Below, piece by piece: positions 1-8,077 of a stretch of 48,030 bases of DNA. A program made the position numbers and the translations under genes. Within the stretch, counting starts at the first letter, position 1; each line of letters starts with the position of its first letter. The DNA is from a virus. The notes beneath the pieces were generated by a model. The model saw nothing but the letters and a program-made list of their open reading frames with translations. It had not been told where the DNA came from and ran no database searches. Location: IMG/VR virus record IMGVR_UViG_3300035698_009141, positions 1 through 48,030 of that record; one strand, written 5' to 3'.

Positions 1-1502
1 GATTTTACAACGGCTTCAATTTCCTTCATCGGTTCGGACAACATTTGAACGGTTTGACCTATTTCCACGCACTCAACGCCCTCATTCAGCAGGTTTGTGA
101 TAAGTTGTTGAGCATTCCAAGGATCATTGCACACTTCGCCACCACCATTCTCAGAACCAGACAAATCAAAGTCTTTAGCATCCTGTTTAATCGTGTCTTG
201 TATATGTTCAATATCAATACGTGAGCCTGGTGTTGCGTTTAAAGCCCCTTCATGCACCCAACCAGAGTAATGAGCCATATCTTCACCGAAAGTGCGTTCT
301 TCGGGTATCCAATACGTTGAAAACAGGTAATAATCGTCACCTTTCTTGAATAAATACATCTTGGCAGCAATATCTATTTTGGATGCAAGGTCAAGGCCGA
401 TATAACAAGGACTACCATGAAAATCAGACAAGGATATATCAGAGTCATAGCATCGTTCCCATTCTACCATGTTCATCCATGCACTCCCGGCGTTACTCCA
501 TACGTTCAAATGCTTACATTTTAAAATATTTTGCTTTGTTTTGTCCTGTAAGGCTATTTTGTGCCGTGATTTAAGGATTCTTTCTGATATTGACACCCCA
601 TGGTTGGGATTTGCCTTCTTCCAAACTTTAAAATCTGACCAATCATCCTCCTTGTCAATTGTATAAATCGCGGCGAATATTTCTTCATTTGCAATCTTTC
701 CATCAAGGATTTTTTCACACCGTTTCTGAAGCGAATAGCATGGATACGCTGTGTTCGTCCCAGCCGTTGTGACAACCCATAACATAGGTTGAGAACGAGC
801 TAACATACCAGTTGCACCTGTATCATACGAGCTTGAATTCTTTGCTTCATGGTACTCGTCTTGAATCCAACAATGGGGGCTTGCACCATCACCAGGATTA
901 CCAATTACTGTCTCAAATCTTGACCCAGATTCCAAAGAATAGATATTTCCAGGGTTTTTTCGGGTTCCCATTAGCTCAATTCCGAAGTTATTCCTGAAAT
1001 TTGTCTCTTTTTTTGCCATTAACCACGCAGGTCTGAAGACTTCAAATGCTTGTGCTTCTGAACTTGCTGCACTGTAAACTTCTGCACCCGCTTCACCATC
1101 AGCAGAAAACATGTAAAGCCCTACTGCTGCGGCACATAAAGATTTTCCATTTTTTCTCGGGACGAGCAAAAACACCTCAGTAAACCGTCTAGTATTGTCA
1201 TCTTTACGCACCCAACCAAACGGGACTCCAAAACAAAAACATTGCCACGGTTCAAGGACTATTTTAGTTCCCGCCCATTTACCTTTCACATGAGGCAGCA
1301 ACTGAACAAATTCTAAAAACTTTTCTGACTTGGATTTATCAAACTTATATGGGTATTTGGCTTTCTTGCTGGCTTCAAGGTCATCTAAATGGCGTTGACA
1401 GGCTTGACGGACTTGTAGGCATACGTCTATCTTGCCTGAGACGCATGAACGACAGTAAGTGGCGGCCTTATTTGAAAGGGGGTATCTATATTTATATGCC
1501 AT
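1..1502 (-). CDS. terL: Phage terminase large subunit (partial, runs off left edge)
   Basis: ATPase and nuclease that cuts concatemeric phage DNA and pumps it into proheads. About 500 N-terminal residues are visible. LLVPRKNGKS at residues 112-121 is the short P-loop of the Terminase_1/YmfN (HK97-like) class, IQDEYHE at 213-219 fits Walker B, TTAG at 245-248 fits the coupling motif, and GLDLASKIDI from residue 369 starts the RNase H-like nuclease domain. The ATG lies 4 bases after the stop of the preceding gene. It is the last gene of the packaging operon seen here. The family is certain; only the C-terminus is missing. Confidence 0.95.
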   Translation of the reverse strand, partial: MAYKYRYPLSNKAATYCRSCVSGKIDVCLQVRQACQRHLDDLEASKKAKYPYKFDKSKSEKFLEFVQLLPHVKGKWAGTKIVLEPWQCFCFGVPFGWVRKDDNTRRFTEVFLLVPRKNGKSLCAAAVGLYMFSADGEAGAEVYSAASSEAQAFEVFRPAWLMAKKETNFRNNFGIELMGTRKNPGNIYSLESGSRFETVIGNPGDGASPHCWIQDEYHEAKNSSSYDTGATGMLARSQPMLWVVTTAGTNTAYPCYSLQKRCEKILDGKIANEEIFAAIYTIDKEDDWSDFKVWKKANPNHGVSISERILKSRHKIALQDKTKQNILKCKHLNVWSNAGSAWMNMVEWERCYDSDISLSDFHGSPCYIGLDLASKIDIAAKMYLFKKGDDYYLFSTYWIPEERTFGEDMAHYSGWVHEGALNATPGSRIDIEHIQDTIKQDAKDFDLSGSENGGGEVCNDPWNAQQLITNLLNEGVECVEIGQTVQMLSEPMKEIEAVVK

Positions 1503-1505
1503 GTT

Positions 1506-1733
1506 TTACAGCTTCTTGTACCCGTGGGCTGGGCAAATCCATTCATGTTGTGTCCATTCGTGCTCAGAATAATCCCATGTTGGTTTTGTCTCCCAATTAT
1601 CGGCACAATTACACTCAAATCCTACCCCGAAACAACGCCTTACATCTTTGAATTTTACCCATTCGCCAGAGTCATCATACTCACCATATATTTCTTCATT
1701 GACATTATCAAAAACCATCGTATATCGTTTCAC
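1506..1733 (-). CDS. Hypothetical protein
   Basis: Unrecognised small acidic protein with Cys residues (CFGVGFECNC, EWICPAHG) that could bind metal. The frame is open further upstream to a TTG at 1775 that overlaps the previous gene, but AAAGGAGA lies just ahead of the GTG at 1733, which I take as the start. It sits directly before terL in the packaging operon. Product unknown. Confidence 0.55.
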   Translation of the reverse strand: MKRYTMVFDNVNEEIYGEYDDSGEWVKFKDVRRCFGVGFECNCADNWETKPTWDYSEHEWTQHEWICPAHGYKKL

Positions 1734-1768
1734 CTTCACTCTCCTTTGCTTAATGGGTTTCTTTTCAC

Positions 1769-1978
1769 TCACCAATATAACCCATCCCTGTTTTTAAAAA
1801 TTGGAATCTCTTTGCCCGCCCTCGCCGCCTGTTTACATTTTGCTCGTCTTGCTCGTTTGGTCATATATTTATACCAACTTGGAATTAGGAATCTCCTGTG
1901 TGAATATGCGCTTCTTCCTTCCCTCACATGTGGAAATGTTTTCCAAAAATCTTTTTTGTCTTTCCTGGTTCTGCTCAA
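1769..1978 (-). CDS. Small very basic hypothetical protein
   Basis: 69 residues, rich in Arg, Lys and aromatic residues, beginning MSRTRKDKKDFWK, so probably nucleic-acid binding (inference). It begins at a TTG that overlaps the TGA of the upstream gene (TTGA), with GGAGAAATGGG ahead as ribosome site. The coupling to both neighbours supports a real gene. No family recognised. Confidence 0.55.
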   Translation of the reverse strand: MSRTRKDKKDFWKTFPHVREGRSAYSHRRFLIPSWYKYMTKRARRAKCKQAARAGKEIPIFKNRDGLYW

Positions 1979-2217
1979 TATCCCATTTCTCCGGCCAATG
2001 ACAGCTTTAAAACCTCTATAAGTGCAATTGTCTCAGCATGTGTCATGTCGTTTCGGATATAAGACACATCATACTGACCGTCACTGTCATTAAGTCCAAT
2101 TATAAGGACTTTCTGACAGTTTTGAAAATCTCCACACGTAAGCGACTCAAGTGCATCATTAATCGCCTCAATTGGTGTCTTGAATTCTGTGCCATCAATA
2201 TTAATTACGTCTGCCAT
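1975..2217 (-). CDS. Hypothetical protein, 80 aa
   Basis: Acidic soluble protein starting MADVINIDGTEF. The ATG at 2217 is chosen because AAAGGA stands 9 bases upstream; a longer reading from 2241 would start inside the preceding gene. The C-terminus overlaps the TTG start of the basic protein that follows. Function unknown. Confidence 0.65.
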   Translation of the reverse strand: MADVINIDGTEFKTPIEAINDALESLTCGDFQNCQKVLIIGLNDSDGQYDVSYIRNDMTHAETIALIEVLKLSLAGEMGY

Positions 2218-2222
2218 ATCAT

Positions 2223-2369
2223 TTATTCCTTTGGTTTGCACTTAACGTCTTTATCTGTTTCCAAACACCATGATTTATATTCACCCTTTGGCGTAAGGAA
2301 ATATTTTGAGATTTTAAGACGCATATCCCTTTTAAATATCTTACCACATTCTGGACATTTGTAAATCAT
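2223..2369 (-). CDS. Small zinc-ribbon-like protein, 48 aa
   Basis: Short protein beginning MIYKCPECGKIFKRDM: one CxxC knuckle near the N-terminus and two later Cys residues (SWC, VKC), a plausible zinc-binding fold. Its ATG overlaps the TGA of the upstream gene (ATGA) and AAGAAGGGA lies ahead. Typical of the tiny zinc proteins phages carry near packaging genes; role unknown. Confidence 0.6.
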   Translation of the reverse strand: MIYKCPECGKIFKRDMRLKISKYFLTPKGEYKSWCLETDKDVKCKPKE

Positions 2370-2551
2370 ATGACCCCATCCCTTCTTGCTCTACGCTTTA
2401 TTTTATAATAGAGTCTCATTAACGTTGAATGGTGATGTTTGTTTTTCTTAACATCTTTTGCAGAATGGCCACCACACACGCAATTTTTTTTTGACCTGTC
2501 TTTCTGGTTTTTCTTCGCATTGATGCAATATGGATAATTCTTATAGCTCAT
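2366..2551 (-). CDS. Small basic Cys/His protein
   Basis: 61 residues, Lys/Arg/His rich, with CVCGGHSAKD and a KKNKHHH stretch. Start and stop are coupled to both neighbours by 2-4 base overlaps. Could be a nucleic-acid-binding or metal-binding protein; nothing firmer can be said. Confidence 0.5.
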   Translation of the reverse strand: MSYKNYPYCINAKKNQKDRSKKNCVCGGHSAKDVKKNKHHHSTLMRLYYKIKRRARRDGVI

Positions 2552-2877
2552 TGGTAATCACCAATATCTTTAACTTGAATTTTGCCACATTTCTTACAGG
2601 TTCTTTTATTATGAACATGTTTGAGTTTAATGTAAAAATCTTCTTTCCATATTGCTCTTTTCCAGGCAGACCAATAAATCCCCCTAAACCTAAAGGGCAT
2701 CGCATCGGGGGCATCATCCATAAAAGCATCATAAACCTTGTCCCTGAACCCATCAAAATCAAACCTTAATAATAACTCACCCTGATTCGTTGGTTTAAAT
2801 AAAAACTCGATATCATCCCAACTATTTTCATTAACAGCCTTATCTACTGCCATTAACATTAATTCATCTGTATCCAT
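2548..2877 (-). CDS. Hypothetical protein with C-terminal CxxC
   Basis: 109 residues starting MDTDELMLMAVDKAVN, with a TCKKCGK knuckle near the C-terminus. The ATG at 2877 has GAGG 9 bases ahead; an alternative GTG at 2892 overlaps the terS stop codon (GTGA) and would add five residues. Lies directly downstream of terS. Function unknown. Confidence 0.65.
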   Translation of the reverse strand: MDTDELMLMAVDKAVNENSWDDIEFLFKPTNQGELLLRFDFDGFRDKVYDAFMDDAPDAMPFRFRGIYWSAWKRAIWKEDFYIKLKHVHNKRTCKKCGKIQVKDIGDYQ

Positions 2878-2888
2878 TTGTTTAAACC

Positions 2889-3344
2889 TCACTTAAACTT
2901 TGCAAAAGGATTCTTATCACCATCATCCTTACTAATTGACACCCGTGAACGTGAAGCAGGTGTCATTCCAAACTCGCTTAGAAATTTCAGCATTGCCATT
3001 CTAGACTGATTAATTATCCCGACAACAGGACGCTGCACGTTATTACCATTCGTTGTCTGTTCTATCATCCATTTTTCAGCAAGCAAGTTCTTGGATACAC
3101 AAGCCTCAACCCACATTGAATACGCTTCACAGTAGGCAGCAAGTGCCGTTCCGTCTACTTCTGTCAGTAGGCCACAGTTAAAAAGTTGCTCTGATTTTGT
3201 AGCATATTCTTCTAAGGCTATTTCGTTCAGGTGTGCGGGCGGTTTCGGAATTGCCTTGTTCGGCTTGGGTTCGTTCTTTGGTTCCCGGCTCTTGTCTGTT
3301 GTGCCTTGGATTACTTTTAAGGCTGTTGGTTTCTTTATTGACAT
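2889..3344 (-). CDS. terS: Phage terminase small subunit, P27 family
   Basis: 151 residues. The opening KKPTALKVIQGT, then the Pro-rich PKPPAHLNEIALEEY, the middle SEQLFNCGLLTEVDGTALAAYC and the late ...FLSEFGMTPASRSRV are the hallmark segments of P27-type small terminases, which recognise phage DNA and recruit the large subunit. The length is normal. AGGAAAAATAAA precedes the ATG. It lies 1.4 kb upstream of terL with five small genes between, a slightly stretched terS-terL layout. Confidence 0.92.
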   Translation of the reverse strand: MSIKKPTALKVIQGTTDKSREPKNEPKPNKAIPKPPAHLNEIALEEYATKSEQLFNCGLLTEVDGTALAAYCEAYSMWVEACVSKNLLAEKWMIEQTTNGNNVQRPVVGIINQSRMAMLKFLSEFGMTPASRSRVSISKDDGDKNPFAKFK

Positions 3345-3345
3345 T

Positions 3346-3564
3346 TTATTTTTCCTCTGGTGCTGTTATCGGGCCAATCCATTTGCCTTCGATATCAACC
3401 AAATAATCAGTTGTGCCTGTTGCCATATATGCAACAGCCCTCAGCCCTTCTCCAAGTTTAAAATCATAAACCATAACAAATTCAGGTTCTCTATTGCCCA
3501 TTTTATTATCTATAAACCAATAATATCCGTCTATTGTTGGTTGGTCTTGCCATGTTGGTTTCAT
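3346..3564 (-). CDS. Hypothetical protein, 72 aa
   Basis: Compact, mixed alpha/beta composition starting MKPTWQDQPTIDGYYWF, with Trp and Tyr near the N-terminus, reminiscent of small phage proteins that begin WxxxPxxxGYYW. Strong ribosome site AAAGGAG. It abuts terS with one base between. Function unknown. Confidence 0.65.
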   Translation of the reverse strand: MKPTWQDQPTIDGYYWFIDNKMGNREPEFVMVYDFKLGEGLRAVAYMATGTTDYLVDIEGKWIGPITAPEEK

Positions 3565-3576
3565 TTATTTCTCCTT

Positions 3577-3843
3577 TTATTTTACCTTTTCATAACTCAA
3601 CTCAAAATATTTTTTCCGCATTACCGTGTAGGGATAATCCGGGTCACAATCTTCAAAAATAATATAATCACCTGGCATAACAAAATTGATATCATAATAC
3701 CCTGTCTGCAATAAGGCAAAGGCACCATTTTTGACGGGTATAAAAGCATCATACTTCGCAGTTAAAGGGGTAATTGCCTTGTGGTCTGAAAGTTTAAAAA
3801 CTTGTGTAGCTTCAATTGTTCTTGGTATTTCTATGTAAAGCAT
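3577..3843 (-). CDS. Hypothetical protein, 88 aa
   Basis: Mostly beta-strand composition, with VMPGDYIIFEDCDPDYPYTV in the second half, a PGD(W/Y)I segment seen in many small phage proteins of unknown role. Strong ribosome site AAGGAG. Part of the leftward packaging operon. Confidence 0.65.
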   Translation of the reverse strand: MLYIEIPRTIEATQVFKLSDHKAITPLTAKYDAFIPVKNGAFALLQTGYYDINFVMPGDYIIFEDCDPDYPYTVMRKKYFELSYEKVK

Positions 3844-3846
3844 TAT

Positions 3847-4128
3847 TCAATATACTCCTTTGCGACCACTGGTATGAATAATTGGTGAAGTAACTTTCTT
3901 CACATCACATCGTTCTAATATATTACCATTATTGGGGCATGGGGATGGATACCCATTAACATCTATCATGCCATCAATTGGGTGATCAAAATTAAGGCCT
4001 AACGGTGATCCTGTCCAATTATCTTTTAATTCTACACCGCAGATAGGACACTCCATCCTTGAACTATATCCGCTTATAAATGCCACCTTAACCTTCCTTC
4101 CGGGCCTCAATAAGTTCATTGTTTTCAT
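3847..4128 (-). CDS. Small CxxC protein
   Basis: 93 residues with MECPICGVEL near residue 25 and further Cys residues (SPCPN, ERCDV), a possible zinc site. TAGGAAATATCC precedes the ATG. The start lies 41 bases inside the upstream YopX gene, a longer overlap than usual here; a shorter start at residue 25 is possible. Function unknown. Confidence 0.55.
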   Translation of the reverse strand: MKTMNLLRPGRKVKVAFISGYSSRMECPICGVELKDNWTGSPLGLNFDHPIDGMIDVNGYPSPCPNNGNILERCDVKKVTSPIIHTSGRKGVY

Positions 4129-4417
4129 GGATATTTCCTATTATTTCAATATCATCCATATCAATACCATAAAATGATTTTTCACCCCATCCTTCGCAAT
4201 CTGTTACAAATGAGCCATCCCAAAAAGAAACAACCCCTATATAATTTTCAGAAATACACTTTAAGATATCGCCATCACAAATCTCCTCGCCTTTATTATC
4301 TTTTTCCCCTGTATATTGTTCAATAACATCAGTTGACTTAAAACCGAATTGATCACCCAATTTAATATACCAAAAAAGCTCATGCATTGGACTCCATATC
4401 CTAAATTTTAATTTCAT
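4088..4417 (-). CDS. YopX family protein
   Basis: 109 residues with the YopX pattern: KFRIWSP at the start, EQYTGEKDNKGEEICDGDIL in the middle, then a hydrophobic strand region and EIIGNIHENNELI at the end. YopX proteins are common in phages of many hosts and have no proven function. The ATG overlaps the TGA of the HNH gene (TGATG), so the two are translationally coupled. Confidence 0.9.
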   Translation of the reverse strand: MKLKFRIWSPMHELFWYIKLGDQFGFKSTDVIEQYTGEKDNKGEEICDGDILKCISENYIGVVSFWDGSFVTDCEGWGEKSFYGIDMDDIEIIGNIHENNELIEARKEG

Positions 4418-4779
4418 CACCCCTTCTTCCGACCCTCAATAATCTCATGGCAATCACGACACAATCCCATGAAGTTAGTTGGGTCAAGTCTTAGTTCTGG
4501 ATAATCTGCAACTGGCTTTATATGATGAACCAGGGTTGCAATTGCTATTCTTTGTAACGTATTACATCTCGCACAAAGAGGAAACCGCCTTAAATACATT
4601 TTCCTTGCCTTGTTCCAATTCCAATCATACCCGCGCTTGCTTGCATTTGGACGATACTTGTCACCCCTCTGCTTCGCCTCTTTTTGTTTTGCGTCAACTA
4701 TTGCTTGACAGGTTGGGCAATATTTGGTACGGGTTTTCTGCTTGCATCTTAGGCATAGTCTGTTGGGTGTTATTGGCAT
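4417..4779 (-). CDS. HNH endonuclease (packaging-region type)
   Basis: 120 residues. N-terminal zinc knuckles (CLRCKQ, CPTCQ), then TLVHHIKPVADYPELRLDPTN and GLCRDCHE, giving the HH, N and H residues of the beta-beta-alpha-metal nuclease fold. GAGGA precedes the ATG at 4779. HNH genes beside terminases in HK97-like phages assist DNA cutting during packaging, the likeliest role here (inference); a homing role is the alternative. Confidence 0.9.
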   Translation of the reverse strand: MPITPNRLCLRCKQKTRTKYCPTCQAIVDAKQKEAKQRGDKYRPNASKRGYDWNWNKARKMYLRRFPLCARCNTLQRIAIATLVHHIKPVADYPELRLDPTNFMGLCRDCHEIIEGRKKG

Positions 4780-5003
4780 GTTATCCTCGTTGTTACAAAA
4801 ACTACAAATAATAATAATGCGAATGATAGCGCAGGAGAAAAAAGACAAACCAAACCGATAACAAAAGCAATGCTAACTGTTCCAAGGAAGGCTATACAAT
4901 AAACAAAAATATCTTCTGCCAAGGATTCAATGCAAAAATAATAATTCCAATTGCTTATGATCCGGTCTAATTCGCTTAATCTTTGTTTTATTGTTACCGG
5001 CAT
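4770..5003 (-). CDS. Small membrane protein
   Basis: 77 residues with a soluble N-terminus and two adjacent hydrophobic segments (about residues 31-52 and 55-72). Overlaps the HNH start by 10 bases. Too little is seen to call it a holin, and it is not beside lysis genes. Role unknown. Confidence 0.6.
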   Translation of the reverse strand: MPVTIKQRLSELDRIISNWNYYFCIESLAEDIFVYCIAFLGTVSIAFVIGLVCLFSPALSFALLLFVVFVTTRITCQ

Positions 5004-5332
5004 TCTTTTTCAGCCTCTTGAAGCCTTTTTATAAGTCCAGTCAGGTCATTTCCCTCATATACCGCAAACAATTGGTCGTTTTCATGGAGGCCATCTCTAT
5101 CTTTGCAATTAAAATCAAGCCCAATAGAACCGCCAGCTTCTGCAATGTCACATTTATCAGAAAAATCTTCAGTTGATTCGCAGCCTATATTTTCGATTAA
5201 ATCCTGATAAAGAAAATCACCATCCCATGTGTCAACTTTAATCTTTAAGCCACGGAAAACACACGGTTCATATTTTGAGAAGACTGTTCCCTTTGGCAAT
5301 GACCTGAATGTTTCGAGATTTACTATTTTCAT
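4994..5332 (-). CDS. Hypothetical protein, 112 aa
   Basis: Acidic soluble protein starting MKIVNLETFRSLPKGTVF. Its ribosome site is supplied by the end of the methyltransferase frame: GGGGATAAT directly ahead of the ATG, one base after that frame's final TAA. This spacing shows the methyltransferase originally ran on to 5334. Function unknown. Confidence 0.7.
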   Translation of the reverse strand: MKIVNLETFRSLPKGTVFSKYEPCVFRGLKIKVDTWDGDFLYQDLIENIGCESTEDFSDKCDIAEAGGSIGLDFNCKDRDGLHENDQLFAVYEGNDLTGLIKRLQEAEKECR

Positions 5333-5333
5333 A

Positions 5334-5906
5334 TTATCCCCATTGTTCAGCCATTGCTTTTGCGATTCCAGAAAATGTTTTTGACCTTAATTTTGCCCTA
5401 TCTTTTGATGGACCCATCTTCCAAGTCTTTTGTTCTCTGCCGTCAACGATATTTGTTGGCTTCAATTTTGGCAATCACTTTAACCATAAACAGGTTGCTT
5501 TAGTTTCTCCATGTCCGAATTGCCAAGGCTGAATAATCTGGTCTGGTTTTCTATATTTTGTTGACATTATACCGATTGGGTTTTCAATGGCTATTTTAGG
5601 GCATTCTAAATTGATAAGGCGCATAAAAAAATTAATAGATGCTTGTTGACTACCATCGGCTTGTTTTTCTTTAAACCATCTGGCACCAGACACGGCAAGA
5701 TTTGTACATGGTGGAAAACCTATAATCATATCCCAATCGTTGCAGCCATTATTATATAAAATATCACCTAAAACGTCGCCTTGCATATGCCATTCAGGAT
5801 GACCACCAGAACACGGTTCAAGGTCGCACGAGTAAGCAACATGACCTCTTTTACGAAAGGCTTTTGTTACAGCTTGGCTTTCTTCGCATGCTATTAATAT
5901 TTTCAT
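5334..5906 (-). pseudogene. Phage C5-cytosine-type DNA methyltransferase, interrupted by an in-frame TGA
   Basis: Short SAM-dependent methyltransferase: MKILIACEESQ at the start, GFPPCTNLAVSGARWF (the PC motif of C5 enzymes), IAIENPIG, then RKPDQIIQPWQFGHGETKAT. The frame stops at TGA 5475-5477 after CLWLK, yet continues without a shift for 46 more codons (LPKLKPTNIVDGREQ ... SGIAKAMAEQWG) to TAA at 5334. Homologues carry Gly where the TGA stands, so a GGA-to-TGA change explains it. The product would lose the last quarter of the protein. A truncated but active form or a sequencing error cannot be excluded. Confidence 0.85.
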
Positions 5907-5908
5907 AT

Positions 5909-6103
5909 TTATTCCCGTTGCAGATCGGCATCATTACAATAAACAACCACGCCATCTTTTGTGATTTTGATTAAAAATTTAGAATACAAACCCTGCCCTG
6001 TTTCAATATTATTGATACCTTCTTCTTCAAAAAAATACATAAAGTTTTGGACTTCAGTTTCTTCGCCTGTCTTCAAATCTCTTACTGTAATTTTTATTGT
6101 CAT
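5909..6103 (-). CDS. Hypothetical protein, 64 aa
   Basis: Small acidic beta-rich protein starting MTIKITVRDLKTGEETEV. Good ribosome site (ATAGGAAACCAAA). Lies immediately upstream of the methyltransferase. Not recognised. Confidence 0.65.
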   Translation of the reverse strand: MTIKITVRDLKTGEETEVQNFMYFFEEEGINNIETGQGLYSKFLIKITKDGVVVYCNDADLQRE

Positions 6104-6112
6104 TTTGGTTTC

Positions 6113-6433
6113 CTATCGCAAAGCAGATACCTTCTGAGTTATCCGACCAATCTTGCCACTAATCCGTGACAGGTCTTGTTTTAGCAGCATTTTCTTATTT
6201 TTCTCTGACCTAAGACCTTGTAACCCGGCTACCCATCCAGCATTCCAGACTTTTCTTAATCCGGATGCCTTTTTGAACGGGTTTCTTTGCTTTTGCTGAT
6301 CCGTAATCCACTGGACAAAAGTTGGCTTGTCTGGGAGATTCTTTCCATGCAGATAAAACTCTTTCTTTGCGGAAAGGTACGCTTCCCTGCCAGCAGAAAA
6401 TGTTGATTCTTTTAGTTGGGCTTGTTTGCTCAT
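6113..6433 (-). CDS. Basic hypothetical protein, 106 aa
   Basis: Starts MSKQAQLKESTFSAGREAYL; Lys/Arg rich with several Trp residues, so perhaps DNA-associated. AAAGGGGGT before the ATG at 6433 is one of the strongest ribosome sites in the region and excludes the longer reading from 6472. Function unknown. Confidence 0.65.
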   Translation of the reverse strand: MSKQAQLKESTFSAGREAYLSAKKEFYLHGKNLPDKPTFVQWITDQQKQRNPFKKASGLRKVWNAGWVAGLQGLRSEKNKKMLLKQDLSRISGKIGRITQKVSALR

Positions 6434-6456
6434 TTTACCCCCTTTGTGATAATTTT

Positions 6457-7284
6457 TTATGCAACATTGCATCTATAATCATAATATCCACAACCCTTTT
6501 GCTTATGTATCTTCTTATGACAAGACTTACACACCACTAAAACGTTTTTAAGGTCTGCTGATAAAAGCGGTTGTTCTGTTGCTCCTTCGATATGATGAAC
6601 GTGCAGACCATTTTCGGTGCTTCCACATTTTTCACAGGTATAGTTTCTATCTCTCAATGCTATCTGTCTAAATGTTGCCGGGACTTCTCTTGATGTCCCT
6701 GATTTTGTAGATTTCGCTGTTAAGTTTCGCCAATACGTTGGACATTCTCTTTTGCACTTATCGGAACAATATAATTTTGCTTCCCCTTCATTGCTGCCGT
6801 TCAAAGACCCTATCCTGTGCATTACATCGGTGTTATTGGGTATGAATTCCCTTCCACAATATACACAAAGACAAACAAGATACCCCTTTGGGCCTTTCCT
6901 TATTGTTTCTGCGTAACCTATTTGTTTCGCGTACTGTTCATACATTGCGGGTGCTTTTCTTATCTTCAAGATTTTTTTTCTGTTCTTTTTGTAATATCTT
7001 TTAAACTGAAGCCTTGCTTCTTCTTTGTGTGAATCATAATATTTTTTATCTCTTATCTTTTTCTTTTCTGGATTGGCTTCACGATATCTCTTGCACCTCA
7101 AATTAAGTTCTGCACTATTATTCCTACGATATTTGCTTAACTTTTCAGCATTATCTTCGCGCCATTTCTTCTGACACGCCTTGCACGCACTTGTGAGTTT
7201 ATCCTTGCTGCTGTTATCAACAGAGAAACAATCCAAAGACAAAACTTTACAGCATCTGGAACATTTTTTGTATTTAACTGTCAT
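6457..7284 (-). CDS. HNH endonuclease with N-terminal zinc finger
   Basis: 275 residues. N-terminal CSRCCKVL plus SACKACQ form a four-Cys finger, then a long basic helical linker (residues about 30-110), a second Cys cluster (CLCVYCGREF, YCSDKCKREC), and a C-terminal HNH module with YTCEKCG, HVHHIEG, LKNVLVVCKSCHKKIH. The architecture fits a free-standing homing endonuclease. The ATG at 7284 overlaps the end of the preceding gene by 11 bases with AGGAAG directly ahead; 7296 is an alternative start. Confidence 0.88.
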   Translation of the reverse strand: MTVKYKKCSRCCKVLSLDCFSVDNSSKDKLTSACKACQKKWREDNAEKLSKYRRNNSAELNLRCKRYREANPEKKKIRDKKYYDSHKEEARLQFKRYYKKNRKKILKIRKAPAMYEQYAKQIGYAETIRKGPKGYLVCLCVYCGREFIPNNTDVMHRIGSLNGSNEGEAKLYCSDKCKRECPTYWRNLTAKSTKSGTSREVPATFRQIALRDRNYTCEKCGSTENGLHVHHIEGATEQPLLSADLKNVLVVCKSCHKKIHKQKGCGYYDYRCNVA

Positions 7285-7429
7285 CTTCCTGTGCATGATC
7301 TTTTCTTGCAGGTCTTTTTCGTGGTTCGTTCCATTCGTAGCTCTTACAGCGTGGGCATGTCCTGGGGTTGTCTACCATTGCGTTCCAAATCCAATTACAT
7401 CGTTTACATACTTTCTTGTTCTCATCCAT
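7274..7429 (-). CDS. Small zinc-ribbon protein, 51 aa, first gene of the packaging operon
   Basis: Contains VCKRCNWIWN and TCPRCKSYEWNEP, a four-Cys ribbon in the CxxC...W...CPxCkSxxW pattern common among tiny phage proteins. Start ATG at 7429, about 45 bases downstream of a good leftward promoter. Probably nucleic-acid or protein binding; function unknown. Confidence 0.7.
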   Translation of the reverse strand: MDENKKVCKRCNWIWNAMVDNPRTCPRCKSYEWNEPRKRPARKDHAQEDDS

Positions 7430-7478
7430 CTTTTTATCTCCTTGTAAATAATAATACTAACCAATACACTTATACAAC

Positions 7479-7507
7479 TATATACCATACCAATTACATA
7501 GAGTCAA
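7479..7507 (-). promoter_or_regulatory. Sigma70-type promoter for the leftward packaging operon
   Basis: On the minus strand: TTGACT, 17-base spacer, TATATA. Transcription would start near 7472, about 40 bases before the first gene of the 7.43-0 kb operon. Seen directly in sequence; activity is inferred. Confidence 0.65.
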
Positions 7508-7674
7508 TAGTATATAATTGTTTGGTACAATTTCGTGTTTTAATCCCCGCTTAAAATACTGCGACACAGACTTTTTTGGCTAATGCAGCGGTCTGGAAAA
7601 AAAAATGGTTATGATCTTGTATACCCTACCCTGGCGCGGCTTTACACCGTTCGTAATATTATTCAATGTTTTCC

Positions 7675-7707
7675 AAATATTACATATAGCCTGTCTTATT
7701 ATAATAC
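7675..7707 (+). repeat. 33-base direct repeat, copy 1 (promoter-like)
   Basis: AAATATTACATATAGCCTG followed by a TATAAT box; the second copy is at 7943-7975 with a few changes. Both contain TATTAC, a 16-base gap, then TATAAT, so they may be duplicated weak rightward promoters. Confidence 0.55.
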
Positions 7708-7942
7708 CCGTTTTTGCCGGTTTTACCTGTTTTCCACCTGCCCGGATTCGATATCCTGCCCGGATTAAAACAAAATCAATTTTTCCCACCCTGGTATCAA
7801 TCAATTATTTTTTTCCCTGCCTATTCCCGCATGATATTTTTTGGAGCTGGCAACCATGATTTTTTAAAATTGTTTTCGAGCTGGTATTTTTTGCATGGAT
7901 TATTTTTCTATGGATTATTTTTTTTGCTGCCAGGATAAAACA

Positions 7943-7975
7943 AAATATTACATATGGCCTGTGCTTATATAATAT
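7943..7975 (+). repeat. 33-base direct repeat, copy 2 (promoter-like)
   Basis: Second copy of the block at 7675-7707: AAATATTACATATGGCCTG then a TATAAT box with the same 16-base spacing from TATTAC. Lies about 105 bases ahead of the main rightward promoter. Confidence 0.55.
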
Positions 7976-8077
7976 TTTGCCTTGTTATCAGCTCGTTTTT
8001 TATATCCTTGTTTGAGCAGCTATATAATAAGGTATAAAATAAATATAAATATTATTATCTTTTTTTAATAAAAAGAC

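Noticed and set aside
1349-1651. Rightward reading frames opposite the packaging and replication genes (here and throughout 1-7.4 and 16-46 kb)
   Set aside because: They are antisense shadows of well-supported leftward genes, lack ribosome sites and show no recognisable protein features.
4770-5003. Holin
   Set aside because: Two membrane segments alone are not enough; no endolysin or spanin genes are adjacent.
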